Source of the DNA: an uncultured Lachnospiraceae bacterium
Lineage (GTDB): Bacteria; Bacillota; Clostridia; Lachnospirales; Lachnospiraceae
NCBI GenBank assembly: GCA_934434905.1
Contig: CAKSAI010000106.1
Span: 1 to 9,476, forward strand
Direction of reading: 5' to 3'
Length of the DNA: 9,476 bases
Each line of letters starts with the position of its first letter. Position 1 is the stretch's first letter. Under the pieces are notes generated by a model. The model saw only the letters and a program-made list of their open reading frames with translations, made no database searches and was not told the DNA's origin. Shown here one piece after another: positions 6,002 to 9,476 of this stretch. The translations under genes and the position numbers were made by a program.

Positions 6002-8996
6002 TGCGTCGCCCCTCCTCTCCATGAATGATCTTAAATTTCCTGCCGGAACTGCCCGCACCGGAATAGCCAAATTCCTCCAGCTTGGAATTCACCTCAGCCT
6101 GTATATCCTTCTGCGCTTCATTCAACTCCTGTCGGACATTGTTTCCTTTTAAGACAATGTTGTTCAAGGCATTTGAAAGGGAACGCTGGGTCATATAGGT
6201 TCCCGGCACTCTGGGAACTTCCGTCACCCAATCCAGCATGGTGAGGATCGCTTCTTTATGATCCTCGTTCCAGGGCAAGCCCTGAAACGCTTCCAGATTC
6301 GCCGTGTTCCACATGTACTCTTCTCCGTAGGTGAGCTGCAGCGTATCTGCAAAGTCAGACTGCACCTTAGCGGAGGTCCACCATTTCAGGAACTCCCACG
6401 CAGCCTCCTGCTTCTCGCTGGAAGAAAACACAACCGCCGTCGACTGAGCACCACTGATATATCTTAAGATCTCCCCATTCTCGTCCTTATATCCCGGATA
6501 TGGCGCAAGGCTCCAGGAATTCTCGATCTCAGGCGCCGAATTGATCAGCGTCATATATGTATTGAAACCGGATATCCCGATGGGCAGCGTACCGCTTCTG
6601 AAGTGCTGATAGAAATTGCTCACCTCATACGGAACGTCGTATATGGAAAAAAGATCCGACATCTCTGAAAATGCTGCCACCATCTCATCCTTCGTCACAA
6701 GCAGTTCATCGGCCGTCTCACCGTAAATCCTGCCGGACTGCTGATAGATGAAGGGAACCAGAACCGAGAGGGTCTTTGTTCCGCTGTGTCCGGCAATATG
6801 GGAGTAAAAATCCATGCCGTAGCGCTTGAGAACAGGAAGCATCTCCTTCACATCCTCCATGGTATCGGGAACCGTAAGCCCTAACCCATCCAGGATATCC
6901 TTCCGGTAAAATAAGACCAGAAAATCTGTTGTCTCCGGAACCAGATAATAACCGCCGTCCAGCGCTCCCACATCGACAAGACCGGGACTGAATCTTGCGG
7001 AGACCTCCTCCCAGTCATCAAACTGTGACAGATCACAGATCGCGCCCCGCAGCGCAAGCTCCGCCGGTATCGTATACGTTACGCCAAGTGCCGCATCCGG
7101 CGCATTCCCGGAAGCCGTCGCCAGCACAAGTTTCTCTTCGTTGGGCATCAGGGACAGGTTCACCTTGATCCCCGTGCGGTCATAGAAATCGTCATCCGCC
7201 ATCTTCTGCATCAACTCAATATAGAGCCGGGAGCGGTTCACCCATATTTCAATGGTTTCCGTATCATCGGAACCCTCCGCCACATAATCCTTCACCGTGA
7301 AGGAATAAAAGAAACGGCGGACAGACATGGCAAGCTTATAGAAAAAGCCCTTTTGTTTCGGAAGAGAGCTCTTATCCTGATAGATGTAGATCTGATCCAG
7401 CGTCAGAGGCGAGGAATACAGACTCTCATGGGCATTGGCAAGATACTGACTCACCGAGCTGTCCCCCTGGTAGAGCTCATCGATCCTTTTGGGCAGATTA
7501 TCGATATCATCCGCCAGTGACCTGAGCTGCTTCACACAGATCTTAAGGGTGGAATACTCTCCAATGGTTTTTGCAGACGGATTATATACCGCCAGCATAC
7601 CGTAAAGCGTCTCAATTCTGTCTGCCCAGTCATTAAGTCGTTCTTCGATATCGGGAATAAAGGCTTTTATGTCAAAATCCCTGTATTTTGATGTGCTGTT
7701 CCCGCTGATCTTCATAATTTGGAGGGATACATCGTTTATTTCCGTCATAAGACTGTTGATGCCGTCGATAATATCCGCCATATGCTCCAGGCTTACAAGC
7801 AACGTCAGGCTGTGCGTAACGCCCGCCTCAAGATAAATACCTATGGGGTTTCCCTGCTTGTCCTCTACCGTCATCGTGGTAAAGCCCTTGGAATAATCAA
7901 AGGCCACATTCCGAAAATCCTCGGTACACAGCACACCGTCCACATACACATACCGAAAGACCGGGAAATCCGTCTTTGCACTCTGTCGATATTTGAAGCC
8001 CAGATAATAATATCCGCTTTTCTCCACGGTAAAATCATAGGTGACACTCTGACCGCCGTCGCTGAAGGAAGAGCCGGAAAGCATATTCAGCTTAAGAGTT
8101 GAATAGCTGTACGGATAGATGGATGTGTCATAAGCTCCCGCCGGTCGGATGGCCGCACTGTTCTTCCTCGTTAAATGCTCTGCCTCAAGCACCCTTATCT
8201 CATTGCCCTTGGGTGTTCCTGTCTCAAGCCCCTTCCATTCCGGCTGACCGGAAAGGATAATGGCTGCTATTACAATATTTCCCTGTGAGCTGGAAAGCGT
8301 GATCTCGTGCGGTCCCTGTTCCAATTCAAAAGTAAATGGCTCCATGGTGACGGCAGAAGCGTCCTTGAGGTACGTTTCCATCCACTCACCTGTGCGCACA
8401 GATTCGGGAACGATCTCGTTCCCGTACCGGTCTGTATCAAATTCCTCTGTCTCATATCGCCAGTTACACTCAAACTGCTGCTTGCGCATCTCGTAATATG
8501 GGTACACCCCGTCGATGCTTATGGCACAGCTTATCGGCAACGTACTGGTCGATGCATCATAATAAGCAAGTCTGATCGTATATCCGGCACTCTGCGCAAG
8601 ATCGAACCGGAAGCTTACCTTCCCTCCTTGCTCCAAAAGTACCGCAGCTTCTTTTAAATCATATCCCTCCGTAATAACAGACGATTCGTCTGTAACCGAT
8701 GCGGCAGCATCTACCTTAATATCCTCCCCCTGATACAGCGGCAACGAAAATGCGCTCTTCACCTCTCTGTAATACTGCTCCAATACGTCTGCGTCCGAAT
8801 GCGAAACTGTCGCCTCCTGCCCCGCATCGCTCTTCGTTTCCGATCCGGCACCGTCTTCCGCTCCATCCTCCGCTTCCATTTCGCGTTCCGCTCTTACCTC
8901 ACCGGCCCTCACCGTCACTTCGTAGATCGAAGACATTAGAACCACAGCCAGCAACAGAAGCGCAAGCATTCTTCCTCCATTGTGAAATCTTTTCAT
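5994..8996 (-). CDS. Large modular extracellular solute-binding protein of the sugar ABC importer, with two beta-sandwich-like modules
   Basis: A 1000-residue secreted protein, about twice the usual 400-550 residues of a sugar-binding protein. Residues 1-31 are a Sec signal (basic KRFHNGGR, hydrophobic core, possible cut after VRA). No Cys is near it, so this is not a standard lipoprotein. An acidic linker (about 35-65) follows. Two beta-sandwich-like modules come next, about 88-250 and 266-402, each with an SGY strand, an IDGV/VDGV turn and a later H-x-(I/L)-T-L strand, as in ligand-binding jelly rolls. Residues about 400-540 are mostly helical, probably a coiled spacer. Residues about 580-975 are a family 1 solute-binding domain: GNAPDAALG (630-638), YYLVPETTDFLVLFYRKDIL (683-702) and AAWEFLKWWTS (865-875) are characteristic. 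It precedes the permeases and would deliver the captured saccharide to them. ATG 8996 is preferred to TTG 9011 because AGGAGG sits six bases before it. Ligand unknown. Confidence 0.9.
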   Translation of the reverse strand: MKRFHNGGRMLALLLLAVVLMSSIYEVTVRAGEVRAEREMEAEDGAEDGAGSETKSDAGQEATVSHSDADVLEQYYREVKSAFSLPLYQGEDIKVDAAASVTDESSVITEGYDLKEAAVLLEQGGKVSFRFDLAQSAGYTIRLAYYDASTSTLPISCAISIDGVYPYYEMRKQQFECNWRYETEEFDTDRYGNEIVPESVRTGEWMETYLKDASAVTMEPFTFELEQGPHEITLSSSQGNIVIAAIILSGQPEWKGLETGTPKGNEIRVLEAEHLTRKNSAAIRPAGAYDTSIYPYSYSTLKLNMLSGSSFSDGGQSVTYDFTVEKSGYYYLGFKYRQSAKTDFPVFRYVYVDGVLCTEDFRNVAFDYSKGFTTMTVEDKQGNPIGIYLEAGVTHSLTLLVSLEHMADIIDGINSLMTEINDVSLQIMKISGNSTSKYRDFDIKAFIPDIEERLNDWADRIETLYGMLAVYNPSAKTIGEYSTLKICVKQLRSLADDIDNLPKRIDELYQGDSSVSQYLANAHESLYSSPLTLDQIYIYQDKSSLPKQKGFFYKLAMSVRRFFYSFTVKDYVAEGSDDTETIEIWVNRSRLYIELMQKMADDDFYDRTGIKVNLSLMPNEEKLVLATASGNAPDAALGVTYTIPAELALRGAICDLSQFDDWEEVSARFSPGLVDVGALDGGYYLVPETTDFLVLFYRKDILDGLGLTVPDTMEDVKEMLPVLKRYGMDFYSHIAGHSGTKTLSVLVPFIYQQSGRIYGETADELLVTKDEMVAAFSEMSDLFSIYDVPYEVSNFYQHFRSGTLPIGISGFNTYMTLINSAPEIENSWSLAPYPGYKDENGEILRYISGAQSTAVVFSSSEKQEAAWEFLKWWTSAKVQSDFADTLQLTYGEEYMWNTANLEAFQGLPWNEDHKEAILTMLDWVTEVPRVPGTYMTQRSLSNALNNIVLKGNNVRQELNEAQKDIQAEVNSKLEEFGYSGAGSSGRKFKIIHGEEGRRNE
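6009..6016 (-). promoter_or_regulatory. Ribosome binding site of the first permease, inside the end of the solute-binding protein gene
   Basis: AGGAGGGG lies seven bases before ATG 6001. It falls within the codons for the last residues (EEGRRNE) of the solute-binding protein. It supports the 6001 start over 6070 and implies that a terminating ribosome helps start the permease. Confidence 0.85.
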
Positions 8997-9002
8997 GAAA
9001 AA

Positions 9003-9008
9003 CCTCCT
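9003..9008 (-). promoter_or_regulatory. Ribosome binding site of the solute-binding protein gene
   Basis: A perfect AGGAGG lies six bases before ATG 8996. It decides the start: the in-frame TTG at 9011 would place this site inside the coding region and has no comparable site of its own. Confidence 0.85.
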
Positions 9009-9033
9009 CAAATACCCTGAAAATCTTCCTTTG

Positions 9034-9476
9034 TCACCTCAAATTAATATTGCAGATCTTTTCCGCCGACACCTTTGACTTGCGGTCTATCGTCACAAGT
9101 CCGTTTTGCTCATTTTCAACATCAGTAAACTGTGTAAAGCAATATCCGCACATATAGGGAATATCCTTAATTGCATCGGTAAGGCTTGCAAAACGCACGA
9201 TAAACTCTTCCTCGGTGCCAACCTTCCCGTTATAGCCCCAGCCACCGTCTGCCGCATAAGAAATCCCGCCGTATTCCGTGAGCATGACCGGCTGCCCGCT
9301 GTAATGATATCCCTCTGCAAACGCATACCTTCGCTGTCCGGCCACCGGAAAGCTTCCTTCCTCAAGGCTCTGATTCTCATACCGCGTTCTGATCTCTTCG
9401 CCATATGCGGAATAATCGTGTATGGTAACCAGATCTGTACACACATTCTGCCAGCCGTCATTGCCGATAACAAACC
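9034..9476 (-). CDS. Glycoside hydrolase family 2, C-terminal part of catalytic TIM barrel (5' end outside window)
   Basis: The last 146 residues of a longer enzyme whose start lies beyond the window. The fragment opens with NDGWQN and TIHDYS, typical of the late barrel strands of GH2 enzymes. It then shows PVMLTEYGGI, where the Glu (codon 9276-9274) sits at the position of the retaining nucleophile. The end, YCFTQFTDVENEQNGLVTIDRK, is the usual last barrel strand of the clostridial and bacillar GH2 group with beta-galactosidase, beta-mannosidase or beta-glucuronidase relatives. The acid/base Glu and the sandwich domains are outside the window. The protein stops about 16 residues after this motif, so there is no extra C-terminal domain. 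The in-frame GTG at 9444 is inside the conserved barrel and is not a start. The next gene begins after 37 bases. GH2 membership is confident; substrate and cellular location (secreted or cytoplasmic) cannot be told. Confidence 0.9.
   Translation of the reverse strand, partial: FVIGNDGWQNVCTDLVTIHDYSAYGEEIRTRYENQSLEEGSFPVAGQRRYAFAEGYHYSGQPVMLTEYGGISYAADGGWGYNGKVGTEEEFIVRFASLTDAIKDIPYMCGYCFTQFTDVENEQNGLVTIDRKSKVSAEKICNINLR

Noticed and set aside
6002..6070. Upstream in-frame start at 6070 for the first permease
   Set aside because: It adds 23 residues not typical of the family and overlaps the previous gene by 77 bases; ATG 6001 has a strong site seven bases upstream.
7719..8102. Open frame of 127 codons on the plus strand
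   Set aside because: Antisense to the solute-binding protein's second module; no independent support.
8997..9011. TTG at 9011 as start of the solute-binding protein
   Set aside because: The ribosome binding site AGGAGG would lie inside this extension; ATG 8996 has ideal spacing and begins a normal signal peptide.
8997..9033. Possible promoter or terminator in the 37-base gap after the GH2 gene
   Set aside because: No hairpin with a T-run and no -35/-10 pair is visible; the gap holds only the ribosome binding site.
9093..9473. Second minus-strand frame of 126 codons at the right edge
   Set aside because: It is out of frame with the GH2 fragment, which carries the clear family motifs, and has no domain of its own.

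Overview
The window is a densely packed, single-strand (minus) stretch of a Gram-positive, low-to-mid GC chromosome. It most resembles a gut or anaerobic member of the Clostridia (Lachnospiraceae-like) or a relative of Paenibacillus. This rests on strong AGGAGG-type ribosome binding sites, a Gram-positive type carbohydrate ABC importer with no ATPase gene beside it, a DUF5696-type lipoprotein and the overall protein style. The taxon is an inference, as the window has no marker gene.

All six genes read right to left. They are: the C-terminal end of a family 2 glycoside hydrolase (9476-9034, cut by the window edge); a 1000-residue secreted solute-binding protein with a large N-terminal extension (8996-5994); two carbohydrate ABC permeases (6001-5108 and 5105-4236); a signal peptide / NHL beta-propeller / TPR-like / Yip1-like membrane protein (4223-2208); and a DUF5696-like lipoprotein (2221-1, cut by the window edge). 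Gaps are 37, -8, 2, 12 and -14 bases. Each gene has a good Shine-Dalgarno sequence in or next to the end of the gene before it. This is therefore almost certainly one transcript with translational coupling. Neither its promoter nor its terminator lies in the window.

The reading is a glycan capture, import and breakdown locus. The solute-binding protein would capture a saccharide at the cell surface and hand it to the two-permease channel, which would be powered by a shared MsmX-type ATPase encoded elsewhere. The GH2 enzyme and possibly the DUF5696 protein would process the glycan. The propeller-Yip1 protein has no known role here and is the least explained member. The substrate cannot be named from the sequence.

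The most interesting points are the propeller-TPR-Yip1 fusion inside a sugar transport operon, the solute-binding protein carrying two related beta-sandwich-like modules plus a helical spacer and no lipobox, and the DUF5696 lipoprotein as a candidate uncharacterised glycan-active protein. No RNA genes, mobile elements, CRISPR arrays or notable repeats were seen, and no intergenic stretch exceeds 37 bases.
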